Source: Paragonimus westermani (lineage: Eukaryota; Platyhelminthes; Trematoda; Plagiorchiida; Troglotrematidae). From it: 64,000 bases of DNA. Both the position numbers and the translations under genes were made by a program. This document shows, piece after piece, positions 1-10,700 of the stretch; the stretch's first letter is position 1, and every line of letters starts with the position of its first letter. Below the pieces are notes generated by a model that was not told the origin of the DNA, did not search any database, and saw only the letters and a program-made list of their open reading frames with translations. The stretch covers positions 172,506 through 236,505 of the forward strand of contig QNGE01000431.1 of NCBI GenBank assembly GCA_008508345.1, given 5' to 3'.

Positions 1-1278
1 GTGGCCGGCCAGTGAAACCTGGCGCATGATTTTACTTCGTTTGTCAGCCTAAATTCACAGAGCTTCTTTAGGTGGTTTTCTAATGATTGCGCTATTCAAC
101 TTTTCACCTAACTGGGTACAGTATTCCTGACAGAGTGACGACGTAAGAGGTACAGTGGGTTCATGAGAAAATGGATTAGGCAAAAGCTGATTAGTATACG
201 GTAAGGGGCACCCAAGAGATCGATGCAGAGAAACTAGTTCACGTAAGCTGGGCGAATCTCAAATGAACATCATGCTCTCTGCTATGGCCAGCCGAAGCGG
301 ATTATTTCATATCCACTGATCCCGCTTGTGTGCTGCGCGTATATATGGCCTGTAAAGATTGGTTGATAAAAACTACCTCTTTCATTCATTTTGATGAAGA
401 ATGTATGAAAAGCGTGTATTCATGTAGGGGACGTACGATTAGAAATGATGGTTTGCATTATGGTCAATGAAAACAATCATTACTTTTTAATTCTTTTAAA
501 ATCGCCACTCAGCCACAGGGCATGTGGAGTGACAAAATTGTCTCCAAAACATTCATCGACATTGAACTATACTATTGATGAGTATATAATACACGTGCGT
601 GTAAATGAATAGTTGTGTGTATCCCTAGACAGGGCAGCATGAACGTGCTCAATGGAAGTTTGTCTACCAGTAAGGTATTTGAGACAGCCAGTAAACACTG
701 ACACCCTGCAATAGTAATGAATGTTGGTGGGTTGGAAACGTCGATCTCCGTGTACCCTATCGTTACCCCCCTGCCAATTGCTCGCCATGACTTCTGCAGG
801 TGGCTACTGTAAGTAGATCGACGTAACTATCGAGCAACTGGTTTGTACCAGTGAAACGAGGTGATGACACTCTTCCTGAAACCATCTTTGTCAGTTTGTT
901 TCCTATATGATTTTAGTGTCCAGTAATAATAGTCGTATATCCAAACATGCCTCCCGTGAATTCGACGATTACTATCATCCAAACATTGCTAGTCCTATTC
1001 TGTAATTTGTCTATAGTGACGACTTTAGGCGATGTCATGATTCCGTGATCTACCAGCTGAGTTATGCAGTAGTCCTGGTTAGCATATAGATAAAACATAG
1101 AAAATCGTGAGAGTGTTGGTCAAAATTAGATTGACCAGTCTAAACAATTTCAACTGTGTTAAAGAAATTTGTGGTAATTCATTTTGTGTGAGAAATAAAG
1201 TGCACGCCAACGAGCTAAAAGATGAAAGACTTAAACATCGTAAAATATAAAGAGAGAATATCAAATCTGAAAATTTAC
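1..1278. other. No gene seen; left-edge intron of the minus-strand gene
   Basis: The exon at 1279-1630 ends in phase 1 at a GT donor, so the gene must continue to the left. I found no following exon here with convincing splice signals on both sides. Open frames are short and have no coding character. The next exon is probably outside the window. Confidence 0.4.
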
Positions 1279-1630
1279 CTAAGTTTGTCGGAAAATGATC
1301 GAATGATTTGGCAAGGTAATCAGCGGAGGGTGAGCCGAATGTTTCATATGCGTTCAGCCCACCATTATCCACTTCCGAGGACATGAAGCCAAATTGTCCC
1401 GTCAGACCTGGAATAAACTGTCTGCGTCGTAGGTTTGAGCGTGGTGGTTTGGCTTCGTCAAAATATGGAGGGTATGGCTCAAATACCGATTCACTTGGAG
1501 CACACGGAAATGAATACAGTTCGGGTATGTGAGTACAGCTCATTGGGACTTGGGGTTGCATTAATTTTACCGAACTGACAAAAGTTTCCGGATCTGTCTC
1601 TACGTCCTCCTCGACACATTCTTTGTGCTC
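1279..1630 (-). CDS. Internal exon of the large minus-strand gene, last one seen
   Basis: A 352-base exon read on the minus strand, opening after ...TTATAG and ending TTAG before GTAAATTT. It enters in phase 0 and leaves in phase 1, giving 117 codons without a stop. The peptide starts acidic (EHKECVEEDVETDPETF). It then has a Pro/Tyr/Glu-rich part containing CTHIPELYSFPCAPSESVFE, a basic cluster (RSNLRRRQ) and a Gly/Ser/Asn-rich tail (SSEVDNGGLNAYETFGS). No transmembrane segment or known domain is visible, and the composition suggests a mainly disordered scaffold or cytoplasmic tail. Its phase-0 entry matches the phase-0 exit of the exon at 17074-17753, with which it could be joined directly or through short exons between them. 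The coding call is firm; the function is unknown. Confidence 0.75.
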
Positions 1631-1943
1631 CTATAATCACACCAATGGATGCCAAAACGAACTCATTAACGCGAACAAATATTCCGATTGGATGTGGTAA
1701 AATATGTTTTTTTTACAGCCATTTCGACCACAAATCTGCAAAGTCTGAATAACTTGCAAACTAATGATAGAAATAGCTGAAGCAAGGATACGGGATTCTG
1801 TTGCTCATTTTTTATGACGTCGGGCTCCACTGGTGTCTGGGAGAGACAGTACTGTTAAGAGCAGTGGAGTAATCTGTTTGTTTGAAGTGTTAGCAACAAA
1901 ATTTCATTGCAAACTGTCATTCTTTAAGACATGTGATATTTAC

Positions 1944-1972
1944 CACAGTTGATATCTCAGTCACGTTCTTGC
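1944..1972 (-). CDS. Candidate 29-base exon
   Basis: Bounded by ...AACTAG and a CTGTG/GTAAATATC donor. Only one frame is open (KNVTEISTV), entering in phase 2 and leaving in phase 0, which fits directly onto the exon at 1630. So short a block with these signals can arise by chance; it is listed because it extends a phase-consistent chain. Confidence 0.35.
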
Positions 1973-2002
1973 CTAGTTGTGTTATCCAGGAAAGATATTT
2001 AC

Positions 2003-2034
2003 CAAGACAGTGACTTTCATCAAAGATGTTGAAG
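2003..2034 (-). CDS. Candidate 32-base exon
   Basis: Starts after GACAGAAG and ends TCTTG before GTAAATATC, the same donor string as the neighbour at 1944. The frame FNIFDESHCL enters in phase 1 and leaves in phase 1, joining in frame to KNVTEISTV. An alternative acceptor three bases upstream would create a stop at the joint with the exon at 3403, so the downstream AG is preferred. Tentative. Confidence 0.35.
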
Positions 2035-3366
2035 CTTCTGTCCTTGCTATCGCCCCTTTTAGCTTACACTGATCCACTGCCACTTACAAGGTGTCTTCCT
2101 TCTAGTGAACAGGGCGCTCCTATCACTGGAAAGCTTTTCGACAAAAGCTGATTTTAATTCGCATTTGCGATGCGAATAAACAAAATCGAAGCGTGATCCC
2201 CTTCTTGTTTTTCAAATAGTATTTACTGGTTGTACGTTTAAACAAGTAAACGCTGGAAGAAAACAGACTCCATGTGTACCAAATACCTTTTGGTGGTCAA
2301 TCAAACAGAACGGTAGACAAAACATAACTAGCAAGTGCAGTTTTCTTAAATGTGCGGTACTAATGGCGACGACTTTAGATGATCCGTGGGGTCAACTAAG
2401 TGCTACTTATAACCTTTAAATAATACCCACTGAGAACATCACCCGTTAAATGTTGACATTCATTCGGTTCAGTATGCTAACACAATAAAAACGAACCTAT
2501 CTTTTGACCAGAAATGGTAGTAACTTCACGTGTTCTTGGTTTGTTTTAATTAACCGTAAAGCTAACTCGTTCTTATGTTTACTGGAAGGAGTGGGCATGA
2601 CGAAAGTTACAAAACCGAGATATAAGTGTTTGTAGCTGCAATTTCAACAAAACAAATTTCTCACAGAGTTTGCTACCCAAAATACCTCTCAATTTCTGTT
2701 TCAAAATATTACACGTTGTCACATGTCACCTGTGTAGCTCATAGCGGAACTTTTATAGAATACTTTACTTATTAAACGTAGAACTGCGATATGATTTTCT
2801 ACCTTCGCAAAATCATAGTCTGTTTCAGAAGCCATTTCACCTCTTGACAAGAAGTCTGTCATAGCAGTATCGCTCACTTAACCGAACGTTATCGATAAAG
2901 GTTGTTTGTTCTGAGTGGGTACCGTGTTGGAAGCCACATTATATTTGCCTCGTTTGATTATCTGTAGCGCTTTCCGAACACTGTTCAGTTTTCTCTGTTG
3001 ATATCAAGCCAGAATTAACGACCGAGATATAGTGAAATGGGGCACGCAGAACGACTATCGTATTGAGCGCAACTGTATAAGAAAATGGTTAGTTTGGTCG
3101 TTATAACGACTTGGCTCATAAATGGTAACCACTGTGTATTTCTTTTAACCATCATTTCCGTTACGACTGTATTTGCTGGAGCGATGGTTCGCTGTAGCAC
3201 GTCGATCTACCAAAAGTGAATAGACTTTATGCTTATTGCCGATTTTAGCTTGAGGTCCTATGGACACTCGAAAACAATACTGATCTCAGTGTGGAAATAC
3301 ATCAGTGCTAGCTGAATAATCAACATATTACATGTAGTGACGTGAAAAGGGATCACCAATACTCAC

Positions 3367-3403
3367 CATATGTGTGCATTCGGCACAATTTGTGCATCAT
3401 TAA
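3367..3403 (-). CDS. Candidate 37-base exon
   Basis: The donor is close to ideal (ATATG/GTGAGTATT) and the acceptor is ...ATACTGAG. The frame NDAQIVPNAHI enters and leaves in phase 2, linking the candidates at 6321-6393 and 2003-2034. The polypyrimidine tract is only moderate. Tentative. Confidence 0.35.
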
Positions 3404-6320
3404 CTCAGTATACAGGATTGGTTGTAATATTAGGTTTACTTTTGGCATGAATTTAGTAAACATGGACAATAATGATAAATTTGTTAACGCTGAATATTTT
3501 GACCGGTTCATGTAGGCACATACGACGCAACAACTTTGCTCATGTAGATGAATCAGTTAACGTGATACTCACTTTCAATGACACATTAGGATGTATATCT
3601 GATAACTGGGCATTTCCTCCATACACTTTTCCGAACTGTCTGAGATCCTTCTCTGGCTGACAGACTGATACCTCGACTGAATTAACACATTTGCTCAAAC
3701 AACAAGGCCACAAGTTAAAGGCTTTTCCCCATTTTGTATGGTTCTGTTTCAGGACGGTTCTACTTATGGAGATAAGCTTCCTTTTATGGAAATTTAGCAG
3801 GTCAACAGATAGGAAGCAAACTCTAAAATTACCCTTAGCACGTTTGACCACGGTTTTGCTGTGCATTCTTATGGTTTATCAAATGAGTCAGAAAAGATAT
3901 GGACAACCGTGTCGATCTGATTAGGTCTCATCGGCGTCACACACATCGGGGAATAGAGTTTACGGTCTGTGTTGTATTTTTCGAAGTTTGTCTGCTAGGT
4001 TTGTCATCTCATTTTCGATATGATGTAGGACGGTGAAGTTTTTGAGGTATTTTTGTATGCTTGTAGTAACCCAGTGAAAACATTTCTCCCTAATTTTCGT
4101 TGCTGTGCGCAATAAACACTCAGGAGGAATTTTCAACACGACCATATGAAAAATACCTGTTTCGTCCCTCTCTATAACTACCACCGATTACCTATTGAAA
4201 CTTTCTGTGTTGGTACTGTTTGACAAGCTCCAAACTTCATCTACATTCATGGGATTGAGGAAAGTTTCGCCCGTAAGTTTCCTCGGAAGTTCCACCTTCT
4301 TTTTAATAAACTCTATCCTTTCAGTCGACGGTGATTGACCTTAAAGCTAGCGCACGTGGATTACAGCCCAAAAGGCGATCGACTGCTTGCGAAGCCTACC
4401 TCTAACTTTTACAGAGTCCGAATGGATGCTTCCGGGCTCTTAGGTCAGCCACAAGCAATTATTCACAATCAGCATATGAGAAACCTACCGATTTTTGAGG
4501 TACAAAATATCCGTTCATGTGCCCAAACGGGTTGAGGTGATGGCCAAACTCCTTCGGTCGGTGGCTCACCATCTGCGGCTGATGACTTTTATCCAACGTA
4601 TGTATGTTGGGAGTTGACTTGTACTGATCAGCAGGTGTTTGGCGTTTAGCTTGTGTCGGCCGGTTTTGTAGACAAGCAAACTTCGGATGGAAAAATAAGG
4701 TAATCGATCTGAGGGCGGTTAACATACACTAGATAAGCTAACAAACTATTGATCAGTGGGTTCGCCTTGTTTACACTGGATCGCAGCTTTCGCATGTATT
4801 TCGAACAGGCTAGATGAAAAGTATAGCTGAGTATGAAATCTGTGATCAAATATGAGTGATGTTCAGCCGGAAAGAATACGTGACATGATTGATTCGAAAA
4901 CGTAGGAAAGAGGTGAATACACTCTTGAACAAACCGATTTACAGAAAATTTGTGACAAAGTTTATAAACGATTATTCCGACGATGTGCGAATTTGTGAGC
5001 AGCAAATAACAGATTCCTTCACTAAACTTAACCGATTGATGGTATACACATGACAATTCTTGTTTATTTCCCAGTTCTCTTTGATTAACCACTTATTCAG
5101 TGAAGCGTCATGGAACTTGGAAAATTCCGGGGTATACAGACAGCACTGAGGAAAATTTCAGTACATATGGTATTCATTTTTAACCAACAACACGATACCG
5201 GACTGCTTTTCGAGTTGTGAGTGAAACCAGGAGACTGGTTCGGTTTTTTGAGACGGCCGTGTTCACAAGCTACCCACAGCTTACGTGTAACCTACACCAA
5301 GGGTGAGGTAAACTATAGAAATTCGAACTAACGTGCAGTTTACTGATGAAGATATGCAAACTGTCAGTGTGCTTGATGGACACACCATAATTTCACATCG
5401 TAGGTGATTTATGAGCAAATGAACGACAGCCCAAATAAATTGTCACCAATCTGCTTGTTATAAATTTAAATGAAGGCAGTAAGGATGGCAAAGCAACTGA
5501 CACACTTTTCGACTCCTAAACAGTCTGTCATCACAAAGTGTTGTTCCAGATTGTCCTAACAGAACTGTTAAGTGTAGTTCTTTCTTTTCAATTCGTCGTC
5601 TACCAGAAAACCAACAGTTCATGATCATATGTCTATTTGAAGTTGGGGACAGATTGTTTCAATATTCATTCTAAGTGAGGAAAAACTGACGGAATAAGAC
5701 ACTTGATACAACATAACCAACAAGAAATGCAGCATTAAGGCGTTGAGCGGCTTTAGTATAGACTGAGCATGCGTTACGAATCTGCTGATTCTCCACGAAT
5801 ATTGGACCTGGGTGGTTGGGCTAAAATCATCCATTAATATTACACATCTAGATATTACCATAACTCTAAAGGGTTTTGGTGATCTTATTCTGTTCCGGTA
5901 AACTCGCAAGTAAGGGCGCCATGGATAGAACTTTAAAATCGGACGTAGCTTCCTTTTTTGAGGTATATAATTCGTTCTGACTCTGGTCTCCAGTCAACAA
6001 CAGTGTTCTGCAAGAGTTCATACCGGGGAGTCCCACGTGCCCCGAAATTAGGCACTGAGACAGCTTACAGTTCCGAGGTAACAGTGCTATTTTACGCCAA
6101 AAGGAGAAAATACATTTTAACATTCACCGATTCCGGATTACTGGAAGACTCCGCAGGATGAATTGAACTATAATAGTATGAGGTCCGTAGACATCATTTT
6201 GTAGTTTGACGCCACCATGCAATGTTGTGACCATTCGCATGCTTATTTCGACGTTTATGATTGTTGGTTACCATTCAACATGACAACGGAAACATGATTG
6301 GTAGAATGAGAGAAACTTAC

Positions 6321-6393
6321 TAGATAAACTTTGCATTTTTAAGGATGCGCATACAACCTTGAAATGCTCGTTTTCTTGCGAATAAGCACACTC
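6321..6393 (-). CDS. Candidate 73-base exon
   Basis: The acceptor follows a pyrimidine-rich tract (TTTTCTGCGGCTCTAG) and the donor is TCTA/GTAAGTTT. The phase-0 frame gives 24 codons (ECAYSQENEHFKVVC and on to LKMQSLS) and leaves in phase 1. A second frame is also open through the block, so the translation is chosen by phase agreement with 6683-6732 upstream and 3367-3403 downstream. It is the longest member of a possible chain of short exons of the large minus-strand gene. No domain is recognised. Confidence 0.4.
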
Positions 6394-6682
6394 CTAGAGC
6401 CGCAGAAAATGCGTTGAACTCTGGGGTCTGATACTTTCAGAAATTTTGGGGATTGCTTACATGTGAGTACACAAATCTACTAAACACATTTGTTGAAAAA
6501 TAGTCTGAGAAAAGGTAACCTTCGACAGTAAGATTCGGCCTGGATGAGCTGAATCAACGTCACATATTGCACTAATACTGCAAACTATTCTCCGTGCGTA
6601 TCTACAGTAAGTACAGATTGTTCACGAACGGTTCCCACTAGTGTACTACAAGTCTATTGGACGGCGGGTTTCAATGCATTAC

Positions 6683-6732
6683 CTCGTTATCATTCTGGAG
6701 CCACTTGAGTGCACAGTAGGGAAATGGATACA
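6683..6732 (-). CDS. Candidate 50-base exon
   Basis: It has a strong acceptor (ACTATTTTCACCTTCAG) and a GAG/GTAATG donor. The frame YPFPYCALKWLQNDNE enters in phase 2 and leaves in phase 0, joining in frame to ECAYSQ at 6393. One other frame is also open, so the reading rests on phase fit. Confidence 0.38.
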
Positions 6733-6819
6733 CTGAAGGTGAAAATAGTTCACCATGTCATACTCGCATTTGTTCAATTAGCTTTGAGGAAACACGTTTA
6801 CGATTAACTAAAGTCTTAC

Positions 6820-6859
6820 CATTTAGATGTTGTTCATTGGGAAACATGATTACAGCAGC
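6820..6859 (-). CDS. Candidate 40-base exon
   Basis: Acceptor ...GTGTCCGCAG, donor AATG/GTAAGACT. Only one frame is open (AAVIMFPNEQHLN). It enters in phase 0, which matches the phase-0 end of the exon at 17074-17753, and leaves in phase 1, which matches the exon at 6732. This could be the first of the short exons after the long disordered exon. Confidence 0.35.
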
Positions 6860-7693
6860 CTGCGGACACGTAGCGTTACAGGAATGAATATCAACCAGGC
6901 GAGAACTGGAAACAGGGGATTACTGCTTCCACAGAGAATTTTGTATCAAAACTAATTACATGCTTTCAAATGTAACAACCACAACAGTGTTGATGTGTGA
7001 ACTTGCGATGCCACCGCATCGCATCAAACGTTTTAAGGTCATGTTCAGGAGATTGAAATAATTGAAGTAATGAATATGTGGAAGGAAGGACGAAAAACGA
7101 CTGGAAATGGGACGATGAAACAATAACTCGTTTTGAACCAGGAATAAAACCAAAGCGACCTACTTTATATCCGAATTTAGATCAAAATTTTGCTTACCGT
7201 TCAGTCTAACTACAAAATATCTTTTAGTCCATCTTTGAAATCGAAAAAACTATGGAATTCACCTTAACGTTTTGCTACTTGCCCTAATTTAGGCTGTGTT
7301 TTGAGCTGGATCGTGAAACTTATCAAACTAGCGTGATGTCAAGAGTAGTTGTGCCGATCTAACAGCTGGAACGGTATATAATTGTCAAAGATGGTCTATA
7401 TCTAGGGACATAACATAACTACTAAACGGGTGTGCTTCTATCATGAAGGTGCATGTGAAGTTGTTCGTCTGGAACAATTACTAATCGATGACAATATCAA
7501 TACTCTGGTGTATATATGATCCAAACTTCATCAATGTTTAATCGATCACACCGATAACACGGAGAATCAAGTTTGTTCACCTAGCAGTGCATCAATTTTT
7601 AGTTGGAAGGAGATGCATGTGCTGTAAATACCAGAGGGTCAGCTCTGCAAGTCAGAATCTTGTTAACCTTTATAAAAAGACTGAATAGTTTAC

Positions 7694-7775
7694 TTACTGT
7701 TCTCAAAAAGTTGAGTCCACACACCAAAACCTGAAATTGGTCTTACTTGATCACCTACGCATATCACTTTAGCAC
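7694..7775 (-). CDS. Candidate 82-base exon, unplaced
   Basis: One frame is open from an acceptor at ...ATATCTGCTAAG to either of two overlapping donors (GTAAGTAAAC or GTAAAC four bases further on). It reads AKVICVGDQVRPISGFGVW followed by TQLFENS. The peptide looks coding, but entering in phase 2 it does not fit the otherwise consistent chain without further exons. It may be an alternative exon or chance. No family recognised. Confidence 0.25.
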
Positions 7776-10700
7776 CTTAGCAGATATGCAACTAACTAGT
7801 GAGTGTGACATCAAAACTGAAACTGTCTAACAACTCTCTTATAAATTTGATTGTAAACTATCTAATGTGTAAATCCAAATATCAAATTCCACGAAGCAAA
7901 TGCAGTAGCTTTAAACTAAAGGTTGAATTTGAGCCATTTTTCGATCATCTGTTAAACATGACTGAAATAAAATAATGGTGGTCAGTGATTACAAGAGGGG
8001 TATATAAATTTTAAATCTAAATATCACCTATCTTGTTACATAGGGCTATGCAATCACATTTAACCACGTCGGTGCCTCGGAAAAGCTTAGAAATAGTGAA
8101 GTAACAGTGGATTCGTATCAGCACCATGGGCTTTGAACACAATGTTCGATAAATCAAATTATACTAAAAAATGGTGCTCTTCCTGAATGATCGCTTCAGA
8201 TTTGCGGTTGGTAACACACCCGATGTTCCTACTAAGCTGTAACGAGGAACATCCGAAGAATTGATATTTTTGCAGCAGATCGATTTAACTACCTCAAGGA
8301 CAGTTGCAACTCTGATAATCTCATAAATCTTAACTTGGCGGCTCGCAAGAGCTGCGTGTTCATGATATACGGTAGCGAATTATTTGTTATTTTCTGGTTG
8401 TCGAAATGACCACGGAAGAGGGTATTATGAGGCAAATCAGAGAGCCAAATAACCATCAGTTGAACTCATGAAACCTCGATCAACAAAACAACATTGTAAA
8501 TGTTGTACTAGCTGATCACAAAACCCACTTTATGAAGAAAGTCCTTTGTTTTATAAAATTCCATTCTGTCAGTTAAAGTCTGAGGAAACTTGAAGAATGA
8601 ATTATGTGTGACTTGCTTTATCTTGTTTGAAAATCAGCGGTTAGTAAGTCCTGTTCAGCATATGTCGCTTGAGTCGGTAATTTTAAATACACGAATTGCA
8701 AAACGAAATCCACACTGTCCTTTACTCATTTAGCAATTTAGTCGCTTCCGAGGAAAATCATTCAAGTAACAACTAGTGTGAGTTCAACTAACGTTATTTA
8801 TGAAAAACAAGCTTTGTACCAAATTTCATAGCCGAGTTTGCTGAGAATTCACAATAACAATGCGCACTGGAACTAATTTGCTGCTGCGTAACCGCCGTAG
8901 TTGTTCATCATGGGTGGGTCTGGGCCCGTTTCGAACCCAAAGACGTATGGTTTTCAAATACGTATTTTTTTCGTAGCCCTACCCACTGCAAAAACTTCCC
9001 ATGTCCCATAAAATCAATTCTTGAAAAGAAAATTCCCTTATTGGACGTTTCCTCCCAAAGGTAGCGCAGTGTGATATGTGGGCACTCAGATATCCATACA
9101 CCTGGTTTTCGCGCAAATTTCAAAACAAACTTTCAATTAGTTTGCTTCGCGGCAATCTAATTGGAAAATCACTAGTGTCTCCTACATAAACTAAAAGCGC
9201 TTTAAGTAGTATCCTACATCACCTGAATAACTTTTCCATGTCGTCTGCTATTAGAGCTCGTCTGTAAGAGCAAAAGTTGTAGGCATACTACGGATACCAA
9301 GCATCATAAGTTGCATTAAACGTTACGCTTTACCACGTATTGTGCAAACAAGGCTCTAGAAGACAGTTAACCATCAGGCGTTGTAAAATACCCTTGATTT
9401 AGAAGCAAAAAGAGTGGTTTCTGTGTAGCTGTAGGAGGTGTGCTCACGTAAAGAAAACATCTAATTCGAAAATACGTTGCATCCTGCACACGACTAGTTG
9501 AGGTGGGAATGTTTCGTCTGAGAGGACTCGTAGGAGTTAAATTACAATGAACAAATTGGTACAGTGGTGAGTCTGGTAAAACAGTGAACTCATCGACAAG
9601 CAGTCTTCAAGCGAGTTGAACAAAGCACTATTTCGGGTTCGTGTTAGTCAACGTCTAAACGTTCTCGAAACTTCTGAATTTCATTCAGCAAGCTAACTCT
9701 TCTTCTACAGTTCGTTTAAATCACTGCAACTGCCCACGATCCTGAATAATCGATTTACAATGGAGTGTGCATACCCTGCATTTGCCTCTTTTCCGGAAGA
9801 CACACAGGTTCCACAACTACCGAGCTGTGTGAAAACCAATGATTGAATGCTGTCACTCATGCATTACTAACGTTACTCAGCTCTCCTTCGCTGTAAACAG
9901 GTTACTTTATAGCTAACACACAAACCAAGTGCTTGTCAGACAGATTACAGGTTACGTGTCAGTTCATTGTCAGTTGCGTTTGCTGGCTGTCGGAATTTAT
10001 TCAAATTAATTGGGGTTGATTTGAAAACGAGGGACGTGTGAAACCTACTATATTATGTTTGGTAAGTTCAGCTGCTTCAGGCGACATCGGTCTGAATAAT
10101 CTTGACTAGATATAGGCGTTCCAATCGTGTTAAGGCTACTATTTTCGGGCTAGACACATTCAGAGCAAACTAAATGTCATAAGGCCAAACAGCGAAACAT
10201 ATCGTTGGTCTTCTGTGAAATTAACTGCAACCGACTGTTAATTTTTTCTACGTGGACATCAAGTGAATTCACTCTTTTAGAAGTTATTGGTTATGCAGTG
10301 TACGGTTATAGCCACAGTTGGTGTGCTGGTAAGCCGAATGACATGCCAGTGTAACCTGGGTTGACCAGCACCGAGCTTGTTTGTGAGTAACAGATGATGA
10401 GAACACTTTGTCAAGGCGTGTCGGAAGCAAAAAACCGGAGTGATGCAATGATGATTGTGAAAGACACCGAAGAAATGACCAGCCAAGGAAGACAACAAAG
10501 TGACACTGTTGAATACCGTCCAGCCCTGCATCAATCTAAATTTTTGGCAGTCAACACAACCAAGTGTGTAACGGTTTTTATGAAGCTCTCTGGTTTACCA
10601 TCGATTACTTGCCATCGGCGTATACACAAACAGGTTGACGAAAAAGACTCAAAATGTCTTATCGCCTACAGGGAAAACCCCAACGTCCTTCGGCCATGTA

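Noticed and set aside
4646..5092. 148-codon minus-strand open frame
   Set aside because: Length within chance expectation; the translation is Cys/His/Tyr-rich without a domain, and no clear splice sites bound it.
8908..9123. 71-codon minus-strand frame (LGSKRAQTHP at its end)
   Set aside because: The opposite strand is equally readable; no splice sites and no match to a known element.
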